Assembly (NCBI RefSeq): GCF_014851395.1
Contig: NW_024040707.1
Coordinates: 12,188,187-12,252,186 of the forward strand
DNA: 64,000 nucleotides
Source: Micropterus salmoides
Taxonomy: Eukaryota > Chordata > Actinopteri > Centrarchiformes > Centrarchidae
Reading direction: 5' to 3'
Shown: piece by piece, positions 53,801 to 63,019 of the stretch
How the letters are laid out: the number at the start of each line of letters is the position of its first letter
How positions within the stretch are numbered: the stretch's first letter is position 1
The notes under the pieces: generated by a model
Told to the model about the DNA's origin: nothing
The model's input: only the letters and a program-made list of their open reading frames with translations
The model's database searches: none
Position numbers and translations under genes: made by a program

Positions 53801-56800
53801 ATGCAAGGAAGACATATACAGGGTCTATGGAGAAATGAACAAATAGGTCAAGAAGACAAAGGTCCCATGCCAAACATTACAAATCCAGATTGGAGGGGTC
53901 CAGGTCTTATTGGTCCTGATATGATGGGTCAAATAAGTCAAAATAAAGGCCCGAGTTCACATATGGGGGCTCCAGATTGGAGTGGCCCTGGGTCAGACAA
54001 AAGAGATAATTGGAGAGGACCAGACAGGAGAAGGTCAGGTCCAGTCAGAGGAGGGCCATTTATGCAAGATGAATGGAGAGTCCACCAGCCTGATAAGAGA
54101 GGTCCAGACATGGAGAGCCAGGGGCCTGAAAGAAGAGGCGCTGGAGCACTCAACTTTAGAGAATCAGGGCCTGAAATGACAAGTTCAAACATGGAGAACA
54201 TGACACATGACAAGAGAGGGCCTGGGGGCCTGGATGTTGTGTCACCGGGACCTTCAAGGAGAGGACCTGATATGGATGTCCCAATGTGTGGCAGGAGAGG
54301 ACTGGGAGGTCCAGATTTCATTGGACCAGGACTTGAAAGAAGAGGACCTGATATGGAGGTCCCAATGCATGACAGGAGAGCACCAGGAGGTCCAGATTTC
54401 ATTGGGCAACGAGCTGATAAGGAGGTCCCAATGCATGACAGGAGAGGACCAGGAGGTCCAAATTTCAGGAGACCAGAGCCTGAAAGTAAAGGTCCAACTA
54501 ATGACAATCTGGGACCTGGCAGGAGAGGACCAGGGGGTCCAGACTTTGTGGGACCAGGTCTTGAAAGGAAAGGTTTAGCTATGGAAGGTCCTGGGCCTAA
54601 CGGAAGAGGACCAGCAGGTCCAGATTTCAGGGGACCATGGCCCGAAAGGAGACATCCTGATATGGTTGGTTCAGGTCCTGACATAAGAGGACCAGGTGAT
54701 CAAGATGTCTGGGGACCAGGACCTGAAAGGAGAGGTCCAGCTATGGAGGGTCCTGGGACTGAAAGGCAAGGCGTATGTCCAGATTTCAGTGAACCAGGGC
54801 TTGAAAGGAGAGGTATATCTATGGAGCATCCCAGGCTTGACAGTAGAGGACCTGGAGGTCCAGATTTCAGAGGCTTGGGACCGGAAAGGAGAGGTCCAGC
54901 TATGGAGGGTCCAGGGCTTGACAGGAGAGGACTTGGAGGTCCAGATTTCAGAGGACCAGGGCCTGAGAGGAGAAGTTTATCTATGGAGCATATTAGGCTT
55001 GACAGTAGAGGAACTGGAGGTCCAGATTTCAATGACCCAGGGCTTGAAAGGCAAAGTTTATCTATGGAGGGCCCTGGGCCTGTCAAGGGAGGACCTAGAG
55101 TTCCAAATTTCAGAGGCCCGGGACCTGAAAGGAGAGGTCCCGCTATAGAGGGTCCTGGGACTGACAGGAGAGGACCTGGAGGTCCAGATTTCAGGGGACC
55201 AGGGCCTGAAAACAGAGGCTTATCTGTGGAGGGTATGGGGCCTGACAGTAGAGGACTTGGACGACCAGATTTTAGAGGACCAGGGCCTGAGAGAAGAAGT
55301 TTATCAATGGATCATCCTGGGCTTGACAGTAGAGGACATGGAGGCCCGGATTTCAGTGAACCAGGGCTTGAAAGGAGAGGTCCTGCTATGGAGGGTCCTG
55401 TAACTGCTAGGAGAGGACCCGGAGGGCCAGATTTTAGCAGACCAGGGCCTGATAGGAGAGGTCCTGCTATGGGTAGTCCAGGACCTGACTGGAGAGAATT
55501 GGCAGTTCCAAATTTTAGTGGACCAGGACATGAAAGAAGACATCACTCTATGGACAGTCAAGAATCTGACAGGAGAGGACCAGGAGGTCCAGATATCCCG
55601 GGACCAGGGCCTGAAAAGAGAGGTCTGGCCATGAATGGACCAGGGCCTGACAGGAGAGGACCAGTTGGTCCAGACTTAAGAGGGCTTGGGTGTGAAAGGA
55701 GAGGTCCCTCTATGCATGGTCAAGGTCATGACAGGAGAGGAGCATATCTGAGCGGTCCTGGGCCTGAATTCATAGGACTGGGGCCTGAAAGAACTGGTCC
55801 AGGCATTGAAGTTCCAGGGACCCATAATAGAGGACAGGGAGGACCACTGTTCAGGGGTCCTGGGCCAGAATGCAGACATCCCAATATGGAGGACTCCGTG
55901 CCTGACAGGAGAGGTCCAGATATCAGAGGACCAAGGCTGGAAAGACCAGGTTCTGGTGTGGAGGGTCCAGAGCCCAACAGGAGAGGGCCAGGAGGTCCAA
56001 ACATGAGGAGACCAGGGATTCACCATTCAGGTCCAAACATAGAGGGCTCAGGGGCTGACATGAGCGGTAGAAGACCTCCAGATATGGGGGAAACAGGCAA
56101 CAGCAGTAACTTTTCAAGAGGCCCACAGTTCAGGGGTCCTGAGCCAGAAAGAAGACCTCCAGATATGGGGGATATGGAGTTTGATAGAAGAGGTCCACAC
56201 ATCAGAGGAGTGAGGCTTGAAAGAACTGTTATGGAGGGTCTGTGGCCCGATAGGAAAGGTCCAAGAGGTCCAGAGTTTAGAGGACCCGGTTGTGAAAGTA
56301 GAGGTCCACGCTTTGAGGGCCCAGGGCCTGACAGACAAGAACCAGGAGGCTTAGGCTTCAGTGAACCTGGGCCTGAAATAAGAGGTCCAGATATAGAGGG
56401 TGCAGGACCTGATTGGTCAAGATCAGGTGGTCCAGACTTTAGAGGCCCTGGCATCAGGCAGAAAGGTCCAAATACAGAGAGTCTTAGAAATAGAAAAGAT
56501 AACTGGGGAGAGGCTGACTTTGGAGGCTCAGAACCTATCCAGGAAAGCCCAGATATAGAGGGTCTGGGACCTGATAGAACAGGTCAAAACATGAGGGGTT
56601 CAGGGCCTATGAGGAGAAACAGAGGACCAGGGCCAGATATTAGCAGTCTAAATTGGGGAGATAGATGGAAAGGAGAGCCCAATATGGAGGCTGCAGGAAA
56701 TGATAGTGAATGTTCAGGAGATGATTGGACAAGACATGGCAACAGGGGTACACGGCCCATCCAGGAAGGTCCAGCTGAGCAGGTTCAAGAACATAGTAGG

Positions 56801-58072
56801 CAAGGTCCTCATATGGAATGGAGAGGCTCTAGAAGTAGGGTGCCAAGGCACATACAGGAAAGACCAAATTTACCATTTACAGGACCTTTGAGAGGTCCAG
56901 AAGATGATTGTAGTGGTCCTGGCTTCAGGGGTCCAGGGCCTCTGCAGGATGACCCAGATATGGGAGAACCTGGAAATCAATGGAGAGAGCCTGATAGGGG
57001 GGGTGCTGGGCCAAACAGATGGGGGCCTGGACCATTTTTAAGAGGAGAAAGAGATCCAGACAAGAGAGGACAGGGCCATGATAGAAGAGGTCCAGGAACA
57101 AGAGGACGAGGATCAGATATGAGAGGAGGCCCAGCTATGGGGAATGACTGGAGGAAGCCAGACTTCAGGGGTAATATAAGAGGGACAAACATGGAAGAAC
57201 CTGGGGCTAATAGGGGAGGTCCAAACAGGAGAGGCCCCGGAGGTCCAGATTTAAGACACTCAGGGCCTGAAAACAGAAATTCAAACAATGAAGTCCCAGG
57301 GACTGATGGGAGGTTTTCCGATGGTGGGGGGCCAGGATCTGATAGGCGAGGTTTAGACATGGACACCCCTGGAACAGGTAGACAAGGATTTGAGCATGAT
57401 TTTAGGAGGCAAAGGAGAGGTCCAACTATAAGAAGGCATACAGATATGAGGGGGCCAGCACCAGAAGGTTCAGATATAAGACATGGACCTGGTAGGTGGG
57501 ATACAAAAATTGAAGGCCCAGGGTCAGACTCAAAGGGATATGAGCCAGCACCAGCTCATTTCAATAGTCCCCATCAGATTTCCAGATTCCAAGGCCCTAG
57601 TGATCCACATTCTGCACCTAACAGTGGGCCCCTAGGTCCAGCTCAAAACAGTGGAAGAAACTCATGCTCCGGTTTTGATAGCCTACAAAATCAGCAAACC
57701 GTAAACCCCCAGAGACACAGAGCTGCCTTGCTTCCCACTCCAACAGAAGGTCTTATACGCTTCCCAAATCGTATGATCAACAATCCTGATGTCTTCAGCC
57801 CAAAACATAAACAAATAGGTCACCCAACAGACAGGGACTGGAGTAGAGGTAGACCAGTGAGTCGAGAAAGAGAGTTGGTCAAAGGGCAAAGACAGGAGCA
57901 GGAGAAAAGTCCTGCTGGTAAAACAAGTATGCCTATAGATTCAGGCACAGGGGGTGGAGAAGAAAAAAAAGAAGAGGGGAAAGAAACTGATAAGCAGGGG
58001 ATTCATGGTGTATGTGTAGAAACTAAAACCAATCCAAGTATGGACAGCGATGGAAATAAAAGCAATGTCTAG
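26871..58072 (+). CDS. dido1: DIDO1 (death-inducer obliterator 1), long DIDO3-type isoform, complete
   Basis: Fifteen coding exons: 26871-26922, 27016-28180, 28281-28533, 28753-29031, 29176-29356, 45982-46516, 46895-47054, 47224-47340, 47435-47536, 47707-47857, 47967-48588, 48730-48883, 48994-49083, 49180-49375, 50154-58072. They join in phase to 11976 nt, 3991 aa, against about 2240 in human. KSWGFRRTTIAKRE near the N-terminus is the DIDO1 signature. Domains: RG run (241-279), PHD (C397-C445), second Cys-rich block CIGPGC (exon 4), TFIIS central domain (about 807-900), SPOC (about 1220-1367), coiled coil (about 1665-1702), RS-like block (about 1850-1940) and a Gly-Pro-Arg repeat region. Known role: the PHD reads H3K4me3, and the TFIIS-like part contacts RNA polymerase II, linking chromatin to elongation and splicing. 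The extra length is almost all in the last exon. The start ATG at 26871 has two further in-frame ATGs close by. Confidence 0.94.
27016..28180 (+). CDS. dido1: DIDO1 exon 2 (coding): N-terminus, RG run, start of PHD
   Basis: The exon encodes the conserved KSWGFRRTTIAKRE, then a long acidic and Ser-rich disordered stretch. Next is an unbroken RG/KG run (residues 241-279, DNA 27684-27800), a run of Asp/Glu, and the first PHD ligands in ALYCICRQKHNK (C397, C399). The PHD is split by the intron after position 28180, as in other vertebrates. Confidence 0.92.
28281..28533 (+). CDS. dido1: DIDO1 exon 3 (coding): PHD finger
   Basis: The exon completes the PHD finger: FMICCDSCQEWFHGNCIGIS and YICPPC supply C411, C414, H419, C422, C442 and C445. 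The W in QEWFHG and the Met before ICC match the aromatic/hydrophobic H3K4me3 cage of DIDO1-type PHDs. A Gln/Glu/Pro-rich tail follows. Confidence 0.94.
28753..29356 (+). CDS. dido1: DIDO1 exons 4-5 (coding): Cys-rich block and acidic linker
   Basis: Exon 28753-29031 carries LCIGPGCSKQALPDSVYCGT and DCILQHAAVTMKTL, a conserved Cys-containing motif also present in human DIDO1. It ends in a basic stretch, PKSRGRPQRKAATARP. Exon 29176-29356 encodes an acidic linker and ends on a phase-1 T before GTATGT. The next exon is 16.6 kb away. Confidence 0.9.
32890..33375 (-). mobile_element. Decayed Tc1-like transposase remnant
   Basis: On the minus strand, 33081-33098 translates as SSPDLN followed by HTVNL, resembling the SPDLNP motif near the catalytic Glu of Tc1 transposases. 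Surrounding sequence has stops in every frame. Ends were not found, so the limits are approximate. Confidence 0.4.
33415..33785. repeat. hAT-like non-autonomous repeat, truncated
   Basis: The start 'gaccagtgtgtaagattta' and the interior 'ttagtgtataatcacctcaa' and 'gagggcattttcgcggtttt' resemble a very common teleost hAT-derived repeat. The right terminus is not clear and an A18 run follows at 33787-33804. Confidence 0.45.
34536..34774. mobile_element. MITE with about 45-bp terminal inverted repeats
   Basis: The left arm AGCTGATGATACACGGAGCA continues through ACTTTTAGAGCAATGTTGCT. The right arm, read in reverse complement, is AGCTGATGATACACGGGGCA continuing through ACTTTTTAAGCAATGTTGCT. A TA dinucleotide adjoins each end. 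The interior is about 150 bp with GATAAA-type short repeats and no coding capacity. Confidence 0.75.
41095..41120. repeat. (CA)13 microsatellite
   Basis: An uninterrupted CA dinucleotide repeat in DIDO1 intron 5. Confidence 0.95.
41715..41800. repeat. Interspersed repeat fragment
   Basis: 'tatagcacctttcacagagc' and 'gcacaaagtgctttacagaa' are a phrase pair seen at the end of a widespread teleost repeat. No element ends are visible. Confidence 0.35.
42220..42310. repeat. hAT-type MITE end (related to the element at 58871)
   Basis: 'gtacagttcttgagtaaaca' and 'ctttgttgaattccaccatg' resemble the right end of the CAGTGGTGGAA element at 58871-59191. Only one end is preserved. Confidence 0.45.
42688..43905. 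mobile_element. Possible hAT-superfamily relic
   Basis: The left end CAGGCCCGGCGCCAGGA, with GAGGGGGCA soon after, and a right region near 43850-43890 with GAGGGGGCAAAG and GCCCGCTGCTGG look like degraded ends of a CAGG-type hAT element. The interior phrase 'caccaatcagtgtcatctcc' is familiar from fish hAT elements. No transposase frame survives. A 15-bp tandem repeat (TCAGATGATGAGCTG) occurs at 43536-43571. Confidence 0.35.
44590..44935 (+). repeat. Duplicated intronic segment, copy 1
   Basis: The run 'caccaccactttcctttcct', 'aacagtcaggataatgcaag', 'gttggatcaac' and 'aggaattagcaggata' reappears in the same order at 45460-45876. Overall similarity is about 75-80 % by eye. Confidence 0.75.
45460..45876 (+). 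repeat. Duplicated intronic segment, copy 2
   Basis: Direct-orientation partner of 44590-44935, about 0.5 kb downstream, with several small insertions. It ends about 100 bp before the acceptor of the next DIDO1 exon at 45982. Confidence 0.75.
45982..47340 (+). CDS. dido1: DIDO1 exons 6-8 (coding): TFIIS central domain
   Basis: Exon 45982-46516 is a Ser/Pro/Gln-rich linker ending NNQVRQSIQRSLTSILIKR, the first helix of the TFIIS central (TFS2M) domain. Exon 46895-47054 continues EVAKLVASIEMEMFDIFR and YRTIMFNLKDPKNK, and exon 47224-47340 adds LLCRVVRGEISPFRLVRM. This is the module by which the long DIDO1 isoform binds RNA polymerase II. Confidence 0.94.
47435..48588 (+). CDS. dido1: DIDO1 exons 9-11 (coding): linker with C4-like motif and SPASP repeats
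   Basis: Exons 47435-47536, 47707-47857 and 47967-48588. The second encodes the conserved DILACMLKDTTSEHKAHLFD and KCKICTG. The third carries four tandem SPASP-containing octapeptides (48179-48274), then VSTVTITRRDPRTA and KSILMKPSSSADPR, both matching human DIDO1 peptides. The rest is disordered and Ser/Pro-rich. Confidence 0.9.
48179..48274 (+). repeat. dido1: Coding tandem repeat, four SPASP octapeptides
   Basis: Residues 1070-1101 read as four 8-residue units of the form [E/D]SPASPxx: ESPASPIM, DSPASPTL, ESPASPII, ESPASPTP. The underlying 24-bp units differ at third positions, so the protein pattern is kept while the DNA has drifted. Confidence 0.9.
48730..50230 (+). CDS. dido1: DIDO1 exons 12-15 start (coding): SPOC domain
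   Basis: Exons 48730-48883, 48994-49083, 49180-49375 and the first bases of 50154 onward encode the SPOC domain. Key peptides are ILWKGFLNMLSVAKFVTKGY, IGGRIMPQTVWDYVAKLK, ELCVIRFHPATEEEEVAY, RGRFGVVANSSRSIKDVYLV and LLLGLAIIQK. The last continues directly into the giant exon. SPOC domains in this family bind phosphorylated partners such as the RNA polymerase II CTD. The intron after 49083 uses a GC donor. Confidence 0.93.
50154..58072 (+). CDS. dido1: DIDO1 last coding exon: disordered C-terminal half (7.9 kb)
   Basis: A single open frame of 2639 codons ends at TAG 58070-58072. In order: the SPOC end and basic linker; Ser/Pro/Thr-rich part; RPYDPEEEYDP and two VAYDPEDE modules (about 1593 and 1807); the conserved coiled coil MLEELNKQIEEQKRQLKEQE and MAHFSVSDSLMSPPPKS; an Arg/Ser/His-rich RS-like block (about 1850-1940); and a Gly/Pro/Arg repeat region (about 2180-3800) with a strict tandem core. 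The coiled coil and PPPKS peptide match human DIDO1, which also ends in a Gly-Pro-rich repeat, though a shorter and different one. Long opposite-strand frames here are shadows of the biased composition. Confidence 0.93.
51646..51915 (+). other. dido1: RS-like basic block in the DIDO1 last exon
   Basis: Residues about 1850-1940 are dense in Arg, Ser and His (SRKRRSSPKKRSHRERNRHR and onward to RRRSPSAP). They resemble the RS/RE domains of splicing factors. Human DIDO1 carries its RE/RD-rich stretch at the extreme C-terminus instead. Confidence 0.8.
54305..55744 (+). repeat. dido1: Coding minisatellite: 18 tandem 81-bp units (27 aa) in DIDO1
   Basis: Residues about 2737-3216 consist of eighteen consecutive units starting GGPDFRGPGPERR and ending near DRRGP. 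Fifteen or so are exactly 27 residues; two are shortened by 5 and 1. All length changes keep the frame. Looser copies of the same Gly-Pro-Arg pattern extend on both sides from about 52640 to 57540. Neighbouring units differ at scattered positions, and some alternate between 'AMEGPG' and 'SMEHPR' versions, suggesting past higher-order duplication. Confidence 0.95.
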
Positions 58073-58600
58073 CCAAGTTAGACAAATCATTACACAAGAT
58101 GGGTCAGTAAGGCTGATGAATGACAAAAATGCTTATCAAATTGGCTAGAGATAGACCGCATAACACACTGAATGTAGTTTTTCTCAAGGAAAGTAATTGT
58201 CCATGTCTTTTTGAAATTTCAACATGACCTACAGGAAAAGCCACGTGAAAGATCAGACATTGTGGCTTGATGTGGAAATGCTCAGAGGTATTTGAGTTCA
58301 TTATGTTCTAGTTTGTGTACTTGTAATCAAAGTATGTGTGTTTATTTTTGTTATATGATTATGACTAAACGCCTCTTAAACTTAATTGATCACTTGTAAA
58401 TTCAACTGCTTGATGTGCATTTCTAGTTGAAAAAATGTACAGTTTTTTTTTTTTTTTTTTTTTTTTTTACATAGCCAAAGTGTCAGTACAGTAGCCATAA
58501 TCTGGCTTTTATGTTATATTGCTGGTAAAAAAAATGGCTTGTTACATTTTTCTTTTAGAATGCAAGTCAATAAAATGAAAATTACAATTTTACATTTGTA
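58073..58600 (+). terminator. dido1: DIDO1 3' UTR and poly(A) signal
   Basis: AATAAA at 58569-58574 lies about 500 bp after the stop and is followed by a TTTTACATTTGTATT region and TGTGTTTTT, compatible with a cleavage site and a GU-rich element. A T26 run occurs at 58443-58468 within the UTR. Confidence 0.65.
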
Positions 58601-58701
58601 TTTAGTGTGTTTTTCATCAATATTTGGATGAATTGAATTCTATATATATATCTATATTTATAATAATAAACCAATCTGTGGCTCATATTGTTAAGAGGTA
58701 C

Positions 58702-58705
<4 letters not shown>

Positions 58706-58734
<29 letters not shown>
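58706..58734. repeat. A29 homopolymer
   Basis: An uninterrupted A run just beyond the DIDO1 3' end, possibly a retroposon tail, though no element body was recognised before it. Confidence 0.9.
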
Positions 58735-58735
<1 letters not shown>

Positions 58736-58870
58736 CAGATGACACATTTTAGTAGTTCCACTTTGCCAGAGACTAGTGACTCTTCAGAAGCAACACACTG
58801 TAAATAAAAGAACCTCCATTTGGAGATAAATATAGATGGAGCTTTTTAATTGATATGTCTTTCATATATC

Positions 58871-59191
58871 CAGTGGTGGAAGACTATTTCAGATCAGTAA
58901 ATAAAAGTAATGATACCACAATGTAAGAACACTCAATGAAAAGTGTAATTTAAGTTTTAATATTATTCGGTTGGTTTGTTAGGAAATCTACATAAATTCA
59001 TAATATTTTATTAGCTAATCACATGTTTTGTACGTACAATGTTGATCTTCAAATTAGCTATAGTAACTATAGCTGTCTATTAAATGTTGACTAAAAAGTG
59101 CAATATTTGCCAATGAAATATAGTGCGGTAGAAAGTAGCAGTAGTAAAGTACAGTATTTAAATAAATGTACTTTGTTACATTCCATCACTG
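58871..59191. mobile_element. hAT-type MITE with 8-bp target duplication
   Basis: The left end CAGTGGTGGAA and the reverse complement of the right end CAGTGATGGAATGTAAC are inverted repeats. The 8-bp flanks CATATATC (58863-58870) and AATATATC (59192-59199) match at 7 of 8 positions, as expected for hAT insertion. The 321-bp body has no coding capacity. The interior 'taaataaatgtactttgtta' also appears in related fragments at 42220 and about 60200. Confidence 0.8.
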
Positions 59192-59199
59192 AATATATC

Positions 59200-61613
59200 C
59201 ATCCCTGACTCTCCATACTCTCAATATTTTTGATAAATGTTGGTCAGTCTGTTGGATTTGACATGCTCTGGTTCATAACAGTACCATCCGGAGTGAAAAG
59301 ATATATACTTTTGATACACATTATGGAATATCAGCATTCTATGTAAATGCTTTTTAGCACGTTATTTCTTGTGTATCTTGCAGATTGTTGGGCAATACAA
59401 TGTTGAACCATAAAAGGGCAGTGTGCTAAAATGAGTAATGTTTTCACAATAAAATTTGGCAAATAACAAGCACTACCTTTTAATGAGTTCTCAGGTTTCT
59501 TAAGGGCTCCTCCTGTATCAAGCAGGTCTATGCTAATACAGGACTTTTATTATAGAGGACTAGCAATATTGCCCATAACCCTCCACAGCCATCTGCAAGT
59601 CTCATGTCCTACCAAAAGGGGGCGACAGCATTCAGTTGCGTCTTTAGTCCATCAGGCATTACAGTGTCCAACAGGGAGACTTGTACTTCGGTGGAGTATG
59701 TCAATATTATTTTAGTTTACTTTATTTTAGAGGAAAATATCGTATTTTTATCTGACAGCTGTAGTTAGTGGTTACTTTACAAATAAAATGTTACATAAAA
59801 TACAAATAAAATACAATGCATTGGAAACCTTAGGTTTTCTCTCTGTTTTCAGTCCTCATTGGTTCTTTCATTGTCATGGCAATCACAAGTATGGTTTCAT
59901 GAGTGGGATCAAGGAACTTTGTGTGTTACTACAAAATATTTTGTAAAAGAACAACATTTACAGCTTATTTTGCTATGGGAAAAAAAAAAAAACAACTGGG
60001 AGGGAAAAAAAACACATTGATAGTCCAGTTCTGTTCAGTGGACATGTTATGCTTCTGCAGGTTGATACATAATAATCTTATAATCAATGTAAAATTATTT
60101 TAAAAACACTCTCAGTAGTATCTAGTATCCCCATACTAGTTTATATTAATGTGTATTAATAATGTATTAATGTGTAAGCAGCATGTTATAGCTGGAATAC
60201 CAGATTGTAAAAATACTCCAAAACATATTACAAAAATACAAGTATCAACAAAATGTACTTAAAGTTAAAGTTTTCATACTAAAAAATACAAAAAAAAGTA
60301 CCCGTGTTTTTATTATTGTATATGGCATTGTTGCATTATTATTAAGGACACATTCATGTGTAATTAAAATTTTACTGTTGTAGTTGGTGGAGGTAGAGCT
60401 GATGTTAGGCAGCTGTCAACATCTTTTGATTTTATGTGATATATTTTGTAAGATAAGGCTTTGTTTTATACGTAAAGTCAGGTAAATGTATTGGATCAAA
60501 ATAAAAATATTTACATATTTTAAGAACTTGACTAAATGCAGGCTAATGTTTCTTAGTTACTTTTAATCACTGCTTTTTAGTAGTCTTCTATCTTGGATAT
60601 AGACGCTCTGTTTTCTGTCTGTACAAAATATTTTTTGATCTGGACTTGGTCTAATGTGGTGTACATGCGAAAAGAGCAGTGAAATAGCGCTTCATAGTAT
60701 TTTCACAAATTGAATAAAGGTTTCACAAATCTGAAACTGTGTTTGTTTGAAACCTTAGCCTCTGAGGAATAATCTAGTCCAGATTTGAGAGCTCCAGGTA
60801 TAGTGGTTTTGGATCTGGACCTGGTCTAATGTGGTCTGCATGTGGAGAAAAAGCAGTGAAAGTAATAATAAGTAATAATTTAAGTAATAATAATAAAATA
60901 ATTAAGACTTTGCCTAAAATGCATAACAGCTATTACAGCAGTAAAGAGCATAGACTGTATATAAAAAGGAAAAGAGGTGCAAAAATCGAAGAATCGGTCG
61001 CTCAGCAACGTAAGTTAACTTTCACTTAAGTTCCCCTTAACTTTCCCCTTAACTGCCGAATCGGAAGCTGCGACTCAAGCGCCATCGTTTAAGGAGTTTA
61101 AGTTAAAGTAAGTTGACCCAGTAAAGCCCTTATTAAAGAGCTAAATAATAACTGCAACATATTTGGACTCCAGATAATTGACTATTGAAATTTGTATGGC
61201 GTTTATAATTATTTACCGTTACCGTTTTAAGGTGGGGAGGTTTTACCCAACGTTAGCGTAACGTTATGTCAACGTCTTGTCAAATTTACTAACGTTAACG
61301 TTAGCTTAAAGTTCCTCGTTCGCTAACGCACATTCATGAGTTATGCTAGCTTTTGTATGTTAATTATGGATAATTCGTCCACGACTGACATATTGGGAGT
61401 TGTGGCTAAATTCGTTCATGCTAGCATTATCAGTGTTAGTTAGTTTAGGCTAACTTGAACTAAATTAGATCTTTTAACACTGGCCGATCTAACGTTAGCT
61501 TCCATGGCACAGCACAGTTATCTGAAGTCGGTTGATATGTAACGCGACTCTATGTTGGAAATATAAGAATAAGAAGAAAGTAATATTTTTCCTGATCTCC
61601 GTCCCATCTCTAG
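59200..61613. other. DIDO1-TCFL5 intergenic region and TCFL5 upstream DNA
   Basis: No coding exon is supported between about 59.2 and 61.6 kb. About 60190-60310 holds a diverged copy of the hAT-type MITE family. A roughly 48-bp direct repeat (GATCTGGACTTGGTCTAATG onward) lies at 60637-60684 and 60812-60861. CATAGACTGTATATAAAA occurs at 60949-60966. From about 61220 to 61510, AACGTTA and GTTAGC motifs are dense and CpGs more frequent, consistent with the TCFL5 promoter and 5' UTR. Confidence 0.45.
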
Positions 61614-61621
61614 AGTGAAGG

Positions 61622-63019
61622 ATGTCATCCTTTTCCTCAGTGTGTAAAACCATCCATGCATCACCTTCACCCTCATTCAGAGAACACACCTGTGACTCTG
61701 TTGGTGTGATATTTAGCCAAGGCGGATGTTTGACACAAGATCAGGGGCAGATGTTGGGAAGTGAACTTGGCCTGATGGAGATGTCAGAGGTTGAGTATAC
61801 ACACCTTCAGTACCTTATCCAGGCACACATGGAGGCACAAGCTGCGCCTCCAGATGGGCCAGATGCCAGATCTTACCCTGCTACAGTGATGGGTAAAGAC
61901 ACCACTGGATCAATAGAGATTTCTCCAATCTCATCCACTCAAGCAATTGACCTATCAACTTCAACTGATGGCCTGGTGATGCCAGGAGAAAAGACACCAG
62001 CTTCTTATGGAGAGGTCCCAAGTTTTGTGCTGGCAAGGGTCAGAGGTGAAGACAGTCCCACTGAACCACGTACCAACAGCAGCACATCCTTACAGATGAG
62101 ATCCAAATCAGCTGCTAGAGTTTGCTTGGAGAAAAGGTTCAACACCATGTCTGCTGACACCCCAAGACAGCAAGATATTCAGTCTGCAGTTCTTAGCAAG
62201 TAGGTATCATTAATATTGTATTGCTATTTGTTAGTAAATATAGCCCCATAATGGTGAAGTACTCATTTTTATCTCTGTTGTTGTGTTTCAGTTTATTGAC
62301 AATACTCCAGCAGTCTGCAGAGGCTCAAGAGGCAGTCATACATCCTCAAATTCAGAAGTGGATGAAAACTGAGAGAGCAAATCCTTTTGAGGTTTCCAGC
62401 CCATTTGTAGGGGGTGCATTTAACCCAGTCACCAACATGTGTGAACAAGTATGGTGAAAAATCAAAATACACTTTCTTACAGCTTTGTAAGAGACACATT
62501 TCATTGTTTAATCCTTTCCCCCCTGCTTTAATCACAGGTGATTAGCCATATTCCTCATATGGTTGAACCTAACAAGCATCAAGGTTTAATCATCCCCAAG
62601 AGTTTTTCATTTAAATTTCACCCAGAGATGGTTGTTACAAAAGCTCACTATACAAGTGGCAGCAACTCAACAGAGGAGCAGCAGTTGGTGAACATAGCAA
62701 GTAATAATATGTACTCTAAACCTAGTCTTACCTCACACTTGTAGTTCTTTTCTTGTTTCTACGCTTCAAATACATACTTTTGTGTCTAACTTATACAACT
62801 ATCGTAAACACTCCCAATTTGTTTCATAGATGATGTGGCGACATCTGCTGCTGCCTCCAGGAAGCACGGTAGCACCTGCACCTTTCAACCCATCAAGGCT
62901 CATAAGGTGATCCCAGACTCTGCTGGCGAATCAGGGAGCAGCACCAGGAAAAGACCTCAACCTCATGTGCTACTTAGTCAGCGCAGGGAGAGACACAACA
63001 GTAAGGAGAGGGAACGCAG
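61622..63019 (+). CDS. tcfl5: TCFL5 (bHLH transcription factor-like 5), N-terminal part, 3' end outside window
   Basis: Coding exons 61622-62199, 62292-62448, 62538-62700 and 62830-63019 join in phase to 362 codons plus 2 nt. MEMSEVEYTHLQYLIQAHME, ARVCLEKRFNT and LLSQRRERHNSKERER match TCFL5. The last is the beginning of the bHLH basic region (about 349-362), cut by a GTGAGC donor; the helix-loop-helix exon lies outside. TCFL5 is a nuclear bHLH factor acting mainly in male germ cells, where it controls meiotic and spermatid genes. The start at 61622 follows an in-frame TGA at 61616. A later ATG near 61751 is an alternative, so the first 40 or so residues are less sure. DIDO1 is its upstream neighbour in human too. 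Confidence 0.88.

Noticed and set aside
53938..55086. Long minus-strand Gly/Pro/Ser/Leu-rich open frames
   Set aside because: They are the complement of the DIDO1 Gly-Pro-Arg repeat; the biased composition removes stop codons, and no family resemblance exists.
54207..55148. Alternative plus-strand frames of up to 150 codons in the last DIDO1 exon
   Set aside because: They are out-of-frame readings of the 81-bp repeat, which keep open because the unit length is divisible by three.
54305..55744. Tandem array considered as a CRISPR-like or satellite array
   Set aside because: Units are contiguous, without spacers, and encode an in-frame protein repeat in a vertebrate gene.
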